Shown here in pieces: positions 35,364-45,194 of a DNA stretch of 64,000 bases. The DNA comes from Vibrio ulleungensis (GTDB lineage: Bacteria > Pseudomonadota > Gammaproteobacteria > Enterobacterales > Vibrionaceae), in assembly GCF_016900875.1 (NCBI RefSeq), contig NZ_JAFEUM010000001.1:1-64000 (forward strand), written 5' to 3'. The translations under genes were made by a program, and so were the position numbers. A model generated the notes under the pieces. It worked only from the letters and a program-made list of their open reading frames with translations, was not told the DNA's origin and made no database searches. How positions within the stretch are numbered: the stretch's first letter is position 1; the number at the start of each line of letters is the position of its first letter.

Positions 35364-36203
35364 TTAACGCTCCATTAGCAAATACTTCGCGTGAAACTTT
35401 AAGTGCTGGTCAATAAAACTGGAAATGAAGTAGTAGCTATGATCGTACCCATGCTGCATATGCACAGTGACATCAGAATCCCACTCGTTCGCCGCTTTTA
35501 TCAGTTGTTCGGGACTCAACTGCTCTGCCAAGAAATTATCGGCGTCACCTTGGTCAACCAAAATAGGAAGCTCTGACTTAGCCCGCTTGAGCAGCTCACA
35601 ACTATCATATTCTCGCCATAACTCCAGATTATCGCCTAAGTAAGCCGAAAACGCCTTTTTCCCCCAAGGTACATTCATTGGATTGCAGATTGGGCTAAAC
35701 GCCGATATAGAGCGGTAACGATGGGGATTCTTTAGGCCAATCGTAATTGCACCGTGCCCACCCATACTGTGGCCAGAAATGGATTTTTTACTCGATACTG
35801 GAAAGTGCTCTTCAATCAGCTGCGGCAGTTCTTGAGAGATGTAGTCGTACATCTGGTAGTGCTTAGACCACGGCTCTTGTGTTGCGTTAAGGTAGAACCC
35901 TGCCCCTTGTCCTAAATCGTAGCTGTCATCGTCCGCAACGTCATCGCCACGAGGGCTGGTATCGGGTGCTACTATTGCAATGCCAAGCTCTGCGGCCATT
36001 TTAAAGGCACCGGCTTTTTGCATAAAGTTTTCGTCAGTACAGGTTAAACCGGATAGCCAGTAGAGCACTGGAACCGGCTTAGTAGTCGTTGCTCCAATGG
36101 GCAAAAAGAGCGCAAAACGCATTTCGCACCCCAGCACTTCTGAGTCATGGGTGTACTGTCTATGCCAACCGCTACACACTCGATTTTGACTTACATTGTT
36201 CAT
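35364..36203 (-). CDS. fghA: S-formylglutathione hydrolase
   Basis: 279 residues from the ATG at 36203 (GGATG just upstream; a start six codons earlier is possible). An alpha/beta hydrolase with LYWLSGLTCTDENFMQKAGA, APDTSPRGDDVADDDSYDLG, the nucleophile elbow SGHSMGGHGAI, the Asp in DQGDADNFL and the His in GYDHSYYFI. It cleaves S-formylglutathione to formate and glutathione, the last step of glutathione-dependent formaldehyde detoxification. It follows frmA/adhC in one operon after a hairpin. Confidence 0.95.
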   Translation of the reverse strand: MNNVSQNRVCSGWHRQYTHDSEVLGCEMRFALFLPIGATTTKPVPVLYWLSGLTCTDENFMQKAGAFKMAAELGIAIVAPDTSPRGDDVADDDSYDLGQGAGFYLNATQEPWSKHYQMYDYISQELPQLIEEHFPVSSKKSISGHSMGGHGAITIGLKNPHRYRSISAFSPICNPMNVPWGKKAFSAYLGDNLELWREYDSCELLKRAKSELPILVDQGDADNFLAEQLSPEQLIKAANEWDSDVTVHMQHGYDHSYYFISSFIDQHLKFHAKYLLMER

Positions 36204-36222
36204 TTTTACATCCATAAGCATT

Positions 36223-36248
36223 GAGATTACCGGTAAGCCGGTAATCTC
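36223..36248 (-). other. Intercistronic hairpin between frmA and fghA
   Basis: An 11-bp perfect stem GAGATTACCGG/CCGGTAATCTC with a TAAG loop fills the gap between the two genes. No T-run, so it probably affects mRNA stability or lowers read-through from frmA to fghA. Confidence 0.6.
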
Positions 36249-36263
36249 TGACTGAATCTATCC

Positions 36264-37493
<1,230 letters not shown>

Positions 37494-37556
37494 TCATTAT
37501 TACAAATACGTAATAATAATTTATCCTATAGCTACAGATAATACGGAATAGATATA

Positions 37557-38477
37557 ATGAGTAATTGGGAAGGAGTGACAGAATTTGTTGCGGTAGCAGA
37601 ATCCACGAGCTTTACGACTGCCGCTCGTAAGTTGTCGACATCGGTTGCTCAAGTAAGCCGTAGAGTCGCTCAGCTCGAACAACGATTAGCGGTTAAACTG
37701 CTCCACCGCACCACGCGAAAAGTGACTCTGACTGAAGCCGGACAACTCTAATTCGATACATGTAAGCAATTGGTCGAAGGTTTAGATCACGCCGAGAGGC
37801 TAGTCACCCAAATGCAAGTGTCGCCAAAAGGTCTAATAAAAGTCACCGCCCCGGTGACCTATGGAGAAACCCATATCGCCCCACTCATGAATCAGTTCTT
37901 AAATGATTACCCAGCGGTTGAGTTAGAGCTTCATTTAACCAACCAAAAATTGGACTTAATTGAGGACAGCATTGATGTGGCGATTCGCCTCGGTCGACTT
38001 GCAGACTCCACCTTAAGAGCAAAGCGTCTCGCAGATCGCCAACTGTATGTCTGCGCAAGCCCAGGCTACATTGAAAAGCATGGCTTCCCACTCGCATTAT
38101 CTGACCTCACCCAGCATCAAAGCTTAATCGGATCTAACGATTACTGGCGCTTCCATGAGAAAAACACACCTAAAACGCTCAAAGTTAACGGGCGCATCAA
38201 ATGCAACAGTGGTGTTGCGCTTCGCAGCGCAGCAATGAGCGGACTAGGGTTGGTTCAACTACCCGATTATTATGTTGAACATGATTTAGAGTCGGGATCG
38301 CTTGTCGAAGTGTTGAGGGAATTTAGAGATGAAAAAGAGGGAGTATGGGCGCTGTATCCAGAAAATCGTCACCTCTCGCCAAAAGTACGCTCCTTGATCG
38401 ACTTTTTGGCCGAGCACTTAGGTCACTCTGAGTTTGCAAACAAGACTCCTCTATCGGAGGGTGATAAGCATAACTAA
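37557..38477 (+). pseudogene. LysR-family regulator interrupted by in-frame ochre stop
   Basis: Start MSNWEGVTEFVAVAESTSFT and a full helix-turn-helix (FTTAARKLSTSVAQVSRRVAQ). At LTEAGQL a TAA (37749-37751) replaces the residue that is usually Tyr or Phe in this family; without any frame change the reading continues FDTCKQLVEGLDHAERLVTQ and the whole effector domain (SPKGLIKVTAPVTYGETHIA) to the stop at 38475. A single base change accounts for it. The intact protein would be 306 residues. It is divergent from frmA-fghA over 144 bases, where such LysR genes normally regulate formaldehyde detoxification. A restart at 37770 would lack the DNA-binding domain. Confidence 0.88.
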
Positions 38478-38585
38478 TAACCTCAATAGCAAATAGTCAA
38501 TTTATTTATTGTTCAATTGCGCGTCTAATAGCCAGCGTTGCTAAAAATGGCATCACTCTATTACCGTAAGAAAAGATGAACATTA

Positions 38586-39101
38586 ATGAACGTTACACGC
38601 TTACTGGCTCTTATAATGAGTCTCACCGCTACACAGCTCTTCGCCAATACCATTCACTTCTCACCTGAAATTAAAACAGGACCTTATATCGGTTCGGGAT
38701 TATCTGGATACGGTATTCAGCTAGGGTTGCGTGACGTTTATAATATGGATTCGATTTATCTTTCATACACCGATACTCAAGCGCAGTTTCTTCTGATCAA
38801 TGAAGACCAAATTACTACTTACAGGATTGGTGCACAAATGAGTATACCGCGCAATTCCTATACTTCTCTTCAGGTTGAAGTAGGCTATGCCACTTATAGT
38901 GGTACAAGAAATCACTGGGGCTCTGATAACCCAACGCTTGAACAAAGCGGACTGAGCATTTCCATCGCCGGCGTCGTTGCGCTCAGTAGTAACTTTGCTC
39001 TTAAATTAGGTATGGATCTTAGTTTTCTGGATAAAAAGTCGACCTACTTGTCCTATTCAGTCGCCCCTACCTATTCAACGGGCTTGATCCTGTCATTTTA
39101 A
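38586..39101 (+). CDS. Predicted small outer-membrane beta-barrel protein
   Basis: 171 residues with a Sec signal peptide (MNVTRLLALIMSLTATQLFA-N). The mature chain has alternating amphipathic strands (GPYIGSGLSGYGIQLGL, SIYLSYTDTQ, TYRIGAQMSI, LQVEVGYATY, LKLGMDLSFL) and ends TGLILSF with a C-terminal Phe: an eight-stranded outer-membrane barrel of the OmpA/OmpW-like size class. No specific family or ligand recognised. It lies alone, followed by a bidirectional terminator. Confidence 0.7.
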   Translation: MNVTRLLALIMSLTATQLFANTIHFSPEIKTGPYIGSGLSGYGIQLGLRDVYNMDSIYLSYTDTQAQFLLINEDQITTYRIGAQMSIPRNSYTSLQVEVGYATYSGTRNHWGSDNPTLEQSGLSISIAGVVALSSNFALKLGMDLSFLDKKSTYLSYSVAPTYSTGLILSF

Positions 39102-39134
39102 CGGGTAGCAACAACATTGCGTTCTACAGATTTA

Positions 39135-39170
39135 AAAAAAGGCCTAGGCATCATGGATGCGTAGGCCTTC
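39135..39170. terminator. Bidirectional rho-independent terminator
   Basis: An A-run, then AAGGCCTAGGCAT pairing with ATGCGTAGGCCTT (one mismatch), then CTTGTT. It separates the barrel gene from the convergent oxidoreductase gene. Confidence 0.8.
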
Positions 39171-39196
39171 TTGTTATTCAATTATGATCGGAGCGA

Positions 39197-40126
39197 TTAA
39201 TTCACATCAACCACTATTTTGCCTCGAGTTCGACCAGATTGGCTTTGCAAATGTGCCTCTGCAATGGTCTCTAGGGTAAAGCGATGTTCAATAATTGGGC
39301 GCAGTTTATCTTCGTCGACAAGAGTATTTAACTCTTCCAAAATGCGGCGGCTTGGCTCAATAAACACAAACGCTGAGCGTGCATTGTTCGCTTTCGCAAC
39401 AGACTCATCTGGCTGATCCACCACCGACACCAAAATACCGTTGTCTTTTAGCAGTGCCCAAGAGTTTTGTTGAATTTCCCCACCCATGGTATCCAGTACA
39501 ATATCCACCGCATCAATCTGCTCGGCAAGTGGGGCTTTCGAATAATCGACCGCCTGATCCGCGCCAAGCTCTTTAAGCAGTGCTTGATTGCTTGCTGATG
39601 CCGTAGCAACCACGACCGCACCTTTAGCTTTAGCAATTTGAATGGCTAAGTGCCCAACGCCACCAGCACCAGCATGCACCAGTACACGTTGTCCAGGCTG
39701 CACGTCAGCGACGTCTACCAAGCACTGCCATGCTGTAATTCCTGCAAGTGGCAATGCCGCTGCTTCAGAAAAGTCGAGTTTTGGTGATTTTATAGCGACC
39801 TCTTCCGCTTTTACCGCAATAAACTCTGCGTAGCTTCCGTCACGATGAATCGCCGGGCGGCTAAACACTTCGTCGCCCACTTTTATATCCGTTACATCAG
39901 CACCGACCTCAGTCACGATGCCGGCAACGTCCCAGCCCAGTGTCACCGGTAGTTCATAAGGAATAAACGCTTGAAGATACCCTTCGCGGATTTTCCAATC
40001 AACTGGGTTTATCGCTGCCGCATTTACCTGAATCAAAACATCATCATCGTTGATGCTTGGCTTATCTATTGTGTCGAGCTTGAGGGTGTCTACACCGCCA
40101 TATTGGTGAATTCGAACTGCGCGCAT
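39197..40126 (-). CDS. Zinc-independent MDR oxidoreductase (quinone-reductase type)
   Basis: 309 residues of the medium-chain dehydrogenase/reductase superfamily: MRAVRIHQYGGVDTLKLDTI, AAINPVDWKIREGYL, the GWDVAGIVTEVG turn, and the cofactor loop VLVHAGAGGVGHLAIQIAKA. The Cys/His zinc ligands of classical alcohol dehydrogenases are missing, so it belongs to the NADPH:quinone oxidoreductase/enone reductase group. It probably reduces quinones or reactive enones using NADPH. GGAAAG lies before the start. Monocistronic. Confidence 0.9.
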   Translation of the reverse strand: MRAVRIHQYGGVDTLKLDTIDKPSINDDDVLIQVNAAAINPVDWKIREGYLQAFIPYELPVTLGWDVAGIVTEVGADVTDIKVGDEVFSRPAIHRDGSYAEFIAVKAEEVAIKSPKLDFSEAAALPLAGITAWQCLVDVADVQPGQRVLVHAGAGGVGHLAIQIAKAKGAVVVATASASNQALLKELGADQAVDYSKAPLAEQIDAVDIVLDTMGGEIQQNSWALLKDNGILVSVVDQPDESVAKANNARSAFVFIEPSRRILEELNTLVDEDKLRPIIEHRFTLETIAEAHLQSQSGRTRGKIVVDVN

Positions 40127-40312
40127 AAAACTTTCCTTATTGAGTAAACGGTCTTATTTGGTTTGGTATTAATCAACCTTGGGTGTCACCTTAGCTCACT
40201 TTTAAGTTGTATGCAAACTAATTGTGCGCAATTTAAAAGTCTAAATGAATTGCCGCGAGCAAGTCGTGATTGATTGGCTGCTATCTCTAGCATCAGGCCA
40301 CCAATCAATCAG

Positions 40313-40346
40313 ACAAAAAAAGGGCCAGATGGAAACCATCTAGCCC
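40313..40346 (-). terminator. Rho-independent terminator for beta-mannosidase gene
   Basis: Stem AAGGGC-C-AGATGG/CCATCT-A-GCCCTT with an AAA loop; read leftwards it is followed by a run of seven T. A second small hairpin (GGCCA/TGGCC, about 40353-40372) lies between it and the stop of the gene. Confidence 0.85.
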
Positions 40347-40411
40347 TTAACTAGGCCAAGCTTAATGGCCTAACCCTACACAACATTCTTGCTCCTAGGT
40401 CACTAAAACGC

Positions 40412-42826
40412 TTAGTAGCTATGGCTAAGGTCATACACCCTTAGGCTACGAGATAAGCTTTCTAGATCATCACCAAGATAACGAACCGTTTTGGTCTGAT
40501 TTGGCAATAACGTAAAGCTTGAGTCACTGAAGCGACCGTCGCCATCATGTTCTAAGTGAACAAACAAGGCTGGCCTATCCGTTGAGATACTGATGCTATC
40601 TCCTTCTCTTACTACCTTTAAGTCAGCCTTTTCTACGGCCACATTCTTTAGCTCTGGAATAGGGAACCATGTGTTTTGTACAGGCTCTCCGTCGCACTCT
40701 ATTTCAGCGAAGAAAAATCCGAGTTCTCGGCGATCAGCCCAGTCCGATTTATCCAAAGACCACACTAGATCGTTGCCATCGGCTTTGACCTGCTCGGCCC
40801 AATCCCATCGTCCAAGTTCTTTACCTGCCCAACTCATCCACACCACTTGGCCTGACACATCTTCAGTATGGCGAGTGTTATTGCTTAAGCGCAGCGTCAA
40901 TGCGTCCTCTGTCTCATGGAACGGAATATACAAAGGAGAGAAGAAACGTTTTGCATGGTAGTGAAGCTGCTTCCAACGACCGCTGTACTCGATGCTCGAC
41001 CATGAACTTACCGGCCAGTTATCATTCAACTGCCAGTAGAGCATGCCTCGACACGTTGGACTTTGAGATCGCCAATATTCACACCCCGTTTTTATCGCAA
41101 TGGCTTGCTGGACCTGACTCATGTACAGCATTTGCTCAAAGCTCGCAGGGAAACGGAAATAACGGGTAAACATCTCCGTCATGATGCTATTGCCACTGTG
41201 GTTTTTTTGATGGCTTTCAAAGGTTGGTGACGTTACGTTCCAATCTGATTCAGGCACAAATCGCTTAACTTCCGCTAGTGAAGGCCACGATTGATAACCA
41301 AATTCAGAGCAGAAGCGAGGCTGAATATCTAAGTAAGCGCTGAACGAAGACCCTGAGTGCCAAACATCCCAAAAGTGCATATCGCCGCGGGTATCATCGT
41401 GCCAAGCATCTCCGTAATCCAGATCGCCGTTGCATGGAGAGCTCGCCCAAAAGCGTCGGCTAGAGTCTTCCTGCATCACGGTTTCAGCAATTTTCCGACT
41501 TAATCTATCGTAATTTACGGTGTACTTTGTGCGATTCGCTTTGGATTCTGGGTACCAGCCAATAGCACCAATAACTTCGTTATCGCCACACCACAAGGCA
41601 ATACAGCAATGGTCTCGTAAGCGGCGAATTTGATCGCGAAGCTCTGGGACCACGTCTGCCACAAATTCGTCGGTAGATGGGTACAATGCGCAAGAGAACA
41701 TCATGTCTTGCCATACCATCAAGCCGTATTCGTCACACAGATCATAGAACAGTTCAGATTCGTACTGACCACCACCCCACACACGGATCATATTCATATT
41801 GACATCGACGGCACTTTGCAACAATGCGCGATATCGAGATTCAGACTCGTTCGATGGCATCGCATCGACAGGGATCCAGTTAGCCCCTTTGGCAGTGATT
41901 GGGAACCCGTTGACCTGAAACTCCATCGATGAACCAACAGCGTCTTCCGATGTGTTTAGAACTAATTTACGTAGGCCAATGCGTTTGTTAATCACTTGCC
42001 CATCTAACTCGACACTAAGCTCATACAGCGGTTGCTCGCCATAACCTGCTGGCCACCATAATTTAGGTTGAGCAATTGCAAAACTAACCTTGGTTTCACC
42101 TAACTTGTCGCAAGTGACAGTCTTAGAGTGCTCACCAAATTCCACACTCACCTGCGCATCAATATTCGCTTCGTGACTAACAGAGACTTCAACCGTCACG
42201 CTACCATCTTCGTTCCAGAACTGATCCGTCGTTGCTCGTTCTAGTGCGATGGTGTGAATAGCAGAAACGGTGATGGCGTCATAAATACCCGACACCATCA
42301 GGCAAATTCCCCAGTCCCAACCTGCATGACATTGCGTTTTGCGCAGTAAGTTCATGTGCGGGATTTGATTGTTGCTGCCCATTGATGACGGAATAGGAAA
42401 CGGCAATCTTTCCGCTCTCGCTTTGCCTTCTAGATCAGCACGGGCAAATTCCACGCTAATAGTATTTTTTCCCTCACGGAGAAAAGGCTTAATGTCGACC
42501 TTGTAGTGTCGGAACATATTGCTGCACGAAAAAACAGGCTGACCATTAATCGAGATGTCTGCCAACGTATCCACGCGGCTCAGTTTCATCTCGATGGCAC
42601 GCGCATCTAAATCCGCCGCACCAGCATCAAACTCTTTTTCAATTTTCCACTGAGCTTCGCCCACCCACTGCACGTCTTTCTCGTTTGTGCCGATGTAGGG
42701 ATCGGGTATGAGACCCGCTTTAAATAATGCAGAGTAATTATCCCCTGGTAACGACATTGGAATGGCAATGTGAGGATGCTGAGGCGAACGAAGAGTCCAC
42801 TCGCCGTTTAGTTCAATCGAGGACAT
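40412..42826 (-). CDS. Beta-mannosidase (glycoside hydrolase family 2)
   Basis: 804 residues. Sugar-binding jelly-roll N-terminus (LNGEWTLRS; VDTLADISINGQPVFSCSNM; TQCHAGWDWGICLMVSGIYD), immunoglobulin-like domain, then the TIM barrel. Catalytic acid/base Glu417 in IALWCGDNEVIG; nucleophile Glu508 in PRFCSEFGYQSWP; GMLYWQLNDNWPVSSWSSIE near 635. The pattern, including VWQDMMFSCALYP, is that of beta-mannosidases rather than beta-galactosidases. No signal peptide, so it acts in the cytoplasm on mannose disaccharides or oligosaccharides taken up by an unknown transporter. It stands alone, without the mannanase or transporter usually found in a mannan locus. Confidence 0.93.
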   Translation of the reverse strand: MSSIELNGEWTLRSPQHPHIAIPMSLPGDNYSALFKAGLIPDPYIGTNEKDVQWVGEAQWKIEKEFDAGAADLDARAIEMKLSRVDTLADISINGQPVFSCSNMFRHYKVDIKPFLREGKNTISVEFARADLEGKARAERLPFPIPSSMGSNNQIPHMNLLRKTQCHAGWDWGICLMVSGIYDAITVSAIHTIALERATTDQFWNEDGSVTVEVSVSHEANIDAQVSVEFGEHSKTVTCDKLGETKVSFAIAQPKLWWPAGYGEQPLYELSVELDGQVINKRIGLRKLVLNTSEDAVGSSMEFQVNGFPITAKGANWIPVDAMPSNESESRYRALLQSAVDVNMNMIRVWGGGQYESELFYDLCDEYGLMVWQDMMFSCALYPSTDEFVADVVPELRDQIRRLRDHCCIALWCGDNEVIGAIGWYPESKANRTKYTVNYDRLSRKIAETVMQEDSSRRFWASSPCNGDLDYGDAWHDDTRGDMHFWDVWHSGSSFSAYLDIQPRFCSEFGYQSWPSLAEVKRFVPESDWNVTSPTFESHQKNHSGNSIMTEMFTRYFRFPASFEQMLYMSQVQQAIAIKTGCEYWRSQSPTCRGMLYWQLNDNWPVSSWSSIEYSGRWKQLHYHAKRFFSPLYIPFHETEDALTLRLSNNTRHTEDVSGQVVWMSWAGKELGRWDWAEQVKADGNDLVWSLDKSDWADRRELGFFFAEIECDGEPVQNTWFPIPELKNVAVEKADLKVVREGDSISISTDRPALFVHLEHDGDGRFSDSSFTLLPNQTKTVRYLGDDLESLSRSLRVYDLSHSY

Positions 42827-43100
42827 TAAGCTTCTCCAGTTTAGTGAATGGGAGTCAATTTGATGTTGCGATAGTAAAGTTGGTCCTCATACCCCACTGT
42901 GAAGTAGAGCACGCTTTGTTCCAAACTCAGTCCAATCCGATAGAAATGGAGAAGCCTAGCACAACGAATTTTATTGCCATGAAACTACCATGAAACAAAG
43001 ATCGTGGGATCTCGAACTATTGAGTCTAGTTGCTTGGTGAGATCATGCGCTCAATTTTCACTCTTGGTTACAGCTTGTTACCTGTATGTGACCATAGTGT
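42827..43100. other. Intergenic region upstream of beta-mannosidase
   Basis: Holds the leftward promoter of the beta-mannosidase gene. No gene or operator recognised; the desaturase promoter and operators follow directly. Confidence 0.35.
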
Positions 43101-43146
43101 TTGACTTACACGTGTTCGCTGATATTCTAGTGAACACGTGTAAGCT
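43101..43146 (+). promoter_or_regulatory. Desaturase promoter with two FabR/DesT-like operators
   Basis: Two copies of a site with an ACACGTGT core lie head to head: GACTTACACGTGTTCGCT (43103-43120) and AGTGAACACGTGTAAGCT (43129-43146). The 13-base arms CTTACACGTGTTC and GAACACGTGTAAG are exact inverted copies. They overlap the -35 and follow the -10 of TTGACT (43101) - 16 bp - TATTCT (43123). The pattern resembles the TetR-type unsaturated-fatty-acid regulators FabR and DesT, which act on fab and desaturase genes. Confidence 0.75.
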
Positions 43147-43171
43147 GAAATAGACATCATACGGAGTATCT

Positions 43172-44296
43172 GTGAGCACCCAACGTCCGCCACTGCTGTG
43201 GCTCAATATCTTTGTCTTTGTAACAAGCCTAGTCTTGGCGGTCATTGTGACGCCATGGTATGCCTATAACTACGGCTTAGGATGGGCGCACCTAGTGTGG
43301 TTCATCATTGCGTTTAGTTTCACTAATCTGTCCATCACTGCCGGCTATCACCGCTTATGGAGTCATAAAACCTACCAAGCCAGCCCACTATTACGAGGCA
43401 TATTTGCTATTGGTGGTGCATTCTCTATGCAGAACAGTGCTTTACATTGGTCATCAGACCATCGTGAACACCACAAACACGTTGACCATGACACTAAAGA
43501 TCCTTATTCAGCCTCTCGTGGTTTTTGGTATTCGCACATTGGATGGATGCTTCGCGACTACAACCAAGCCACTTATTCAGATTACAAAAATTGCCGCGAT
43601 CTTAAAAAAGACAATATTGTTCAATGGCAGCACAAGTACTACGTGCCGCTAACACTGGTTACTAACTTTGGTATTCCGATTGCTTTAGGGGTTATCCACC
43701 AAGACATTATTGGTATGTTCCTAGTAGTGGGTGCCGTGCGACTATTTTTAAGTCATCACACCACGTTTTTTATTAACTCATTGGCACACATTTGGGGTAA
43801 GCAAACCTTTACCGACAAAAACTCAGCTCGCGACAATGGGGTATTAGCGTTCTTTACCTTTGGCGAGGGTTATCATAACTTCCACCACTTATTTGAGAAC
43901 GACTACCGTAACGGTATCGACTGGTGGCACTACGATCCGACCAAGTGGCTAATTAAGGCGTGTTCATGGGTTGGATTAGCAGAAAAACTTCGCACCACTC
44001 CTCAACTCAAGATCGAGAAGGCGCGTGCGGCGATGTTGCTGCATAAAGCTCACCTTAAGCTGAATGCCATGGATGCTTGTCCAACCTTGAAAACCAAGTT
44101 GGAGCAGGAGTTTGATACGTTAATTGCGAGTATGAGTGATTATTACGATAGCAAAAAGCAGTTACTGCAAAACAAAAAGCAGCAAGTTGTAGAGAGTTAC
44201 GAAATGTCGCTGCTAGTGTTGCGCCACCAACAACTCAAGCAGCAATTTGAAATACAAAAACAGCTTTGGCAAAGCAGTATCAAGCGCTATGCATAA
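43172..44296 (+). CDS. Acyl-CoA/acyl-lipid desaturase
   Basis: 374 residues from a GTG at 43172 (CGGAG upstream). A membrane-bound di-iron desaturase: His boxes HRLWSH, HREHHKHVDHD and HNFHH, with paired transmembrane helices at about 10-55 and 165-205. GEGYHNFHHLFENDYRNGID is the standard third-box context of delta-9 acyl-CoA desaturases. The C-terminal 110 residues form a charged, coiled-coil-like tail (about 280-374) that is longer than in minimal desaturases. It introduces a double bond into saturated acyl chains to adjust membrane fluidity. Control by a FabR/DesT-type repressor is suggested by the twin operators just upstream. Confidence 0.93.
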   Translation: MSTQRPPLLWLNIFVFVTSLVLAVIVTPWYAYNYGLGWAHLVWFIIAFSFTNLSITAGYHRLWSHKTYQASPLLRGIFAIGGAFSMQNSALHWSSDHREHHKHVDHDTKDPYSASRGFWYSHIGWMLRDYNQATYSDYKNCRDLKKDNIVQWQHKYYVPLTLVTNFGIPIALGVIHQDIIGMFLVVGAVRLFLSHHTTFFINSLAHIWGKQTFTDKNSARDNGVLAFFTFGEGYHNFHHLFENDYRNGIDWWHYDPTKWLIKACSWVGLAEKLRTTPQLKIEKARAAMLLHKAHLKLNAMDACPTLKTKLEQEFDTLIASMSDYYDSKKQLLQNKKQQVVESYEMSLLVLRHQQLKQQFEIQKQLWQSSIKRYA

Positions 44297-44325
44297 TAGG
44301 TAGTACTCAATAACAAACAGAGACT

Positions 44326-44362
44326 AGAGCGAACATGGAAATACCTTGTTCGCTCTTTTTTT
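44326..44362 (+). terminator. Rho-independent terminator
   Basis: A 10-bp perfect stem AGAGCGAACA/TGTTCGCTCT with an 11-base loop, followed by TTTTTT, after the desaturase gene. Confidence 0.9.
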
Positions 44363-44466
44363 GTGCGTAAACGACATGTGTCTGCTTCTATCTCGGTTTA
44401 TGGGTAAGATGTCACGACTCGATTTGGCTATGCCAAAGTCACTTTTGTGGATTTGGATAATGACGA

Positions 44467-44814
44467 TTATTCATCCATGATCACTTGAAACCCACCGTAG
44501 ATTAAGCGACTGCTATCAAACGGCAGTTCCATTTCTTGCATCTCTGGGTCGGAAAACAGCTTTGACATCCCTTCGTCCCTCACCGCTTTAGACGGCCAAA
44601 TCACCCAAGACAAAACAACCGTTTCGTTTGGCTGGCACTGTACTGCCATTGGCATAGAGGTTAAATCCCCTTCTGGTAAGTCATCCCCCCAATTTTCGAC
44701 GACCCTAATTGCACCATACTTCTTAAAGAGCACCGCAGCTTGCTTGGCATGATCGAGATAGCCGCGTTGGTCATGCTTTGGTACGGCCGCCATAAATGCA
44801 TCGATATATTCCAT
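44467..44814 (-). CDS. DUF1428 family protein (YbaA-like)
   Basis: 115 residues matching the DUF1428 pattern: MEYIDAFMAAVPKHDQRGYL, GAIRVVENWGDDLPEGDLTS, VVLSWVIWPSKAVRDEGMSK, and the ending DSSRLIYGGFQVIMDE. It is a small alpha/beta-barrel (dimeric ferredoxin-like) cytoplasmic protein of unknown function, related in fold to ABM-type oxygenases. It is divergent from the ammonium transporter gene; no further functional link. Confidence 0.9.
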   Translation of the reverse strand: MEYIDAFMAAVPKHDQRGYLDHAKQAAVLFKKYGAIRVVENWGDDLPEGDLTSMPMAVQCQPNETVVLSWVIWPSKAVRDEGMSKLFSDPEMQEMELPFDSSRLIYGGFQVIMDE

Positions 44815-44947
44815 TCCCGCCTCTCATTGTGTGTGATGTTAAGCTAAGTCATATCGAGCTAAGTATAGTGACCTATTAGCATTTTTCCTGTCATTGACTC
44901 TGTTACGGATTAATCTCATCACGGGCTATCACCTCGTCACCACAAGG

Positions 44948-44962
44948 GCACCAAAATGGTGC
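44948..44962. promoter_or_regulatory. NtrC-type enhancer site
   Basis: GCACCAAAATGGTGC is a perfect dyad (GCACCA-AAA-TGGTGC) matching the NtrC site upstream of enteric glnA. It lies about 190 bases upstream of the sigma-54 promoter, a normal enhancer distance. Confidence 0.82.
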
Positions 44963-45040
44963 ATTAACGCACTAACGTGGCACATTGCTTAACCTGAATA
45001 TCGAGAAAACCCTCAACCTCACCCACAAATGTTAATATTT

Positions 45041-45058
45041 TGCACCAAAAAGGAAGCA
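45041..45058. promoter_or_regulatory. Weaker second NtrC-like site
   Basis: TGCACCAAAAAGGAAGCA keeps the left half TGCACCA of the NtrC site and part of the right half. It lies about 85 bases upstream of the sigma-54 promoter; paired strong and weak sites are usual for NtrC enhancers. Confidence 0.5.
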
Positions 45059-45134
45059 ATTTAATATTTAAAAATCATATAGATACTTGGTTTCGCACCG
45101 AAAAAGAACATTTAAATAACAATTTTGGTGCAAC

Positions 45135-45150
45135 TGGTACAGAACTTGCT
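45135..45150 (+). promoter_or_regulatory. Sigma-54 promoter of ammonium transporter gene
   Basis: TGGTACAGAACTTGCT has the essential GG and GC elements at the correct 10-base separation (consensus TGGCAC-N5-TTGCA). It lies 45 bases before the amt start with NtrC-type sites upstream. Confidence 0.85.
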
Positions 45151-45194
45151 CTTCTAGTTGATACAAACAAAAACCAACACAAAAGCAGTGAGTT

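Noticed and set aside
44971..44988. TGGCACATTGC as a second sigma-54 promoter
   Set aside because: The GG to GC spacing is too short for a -24/-12 promoter.
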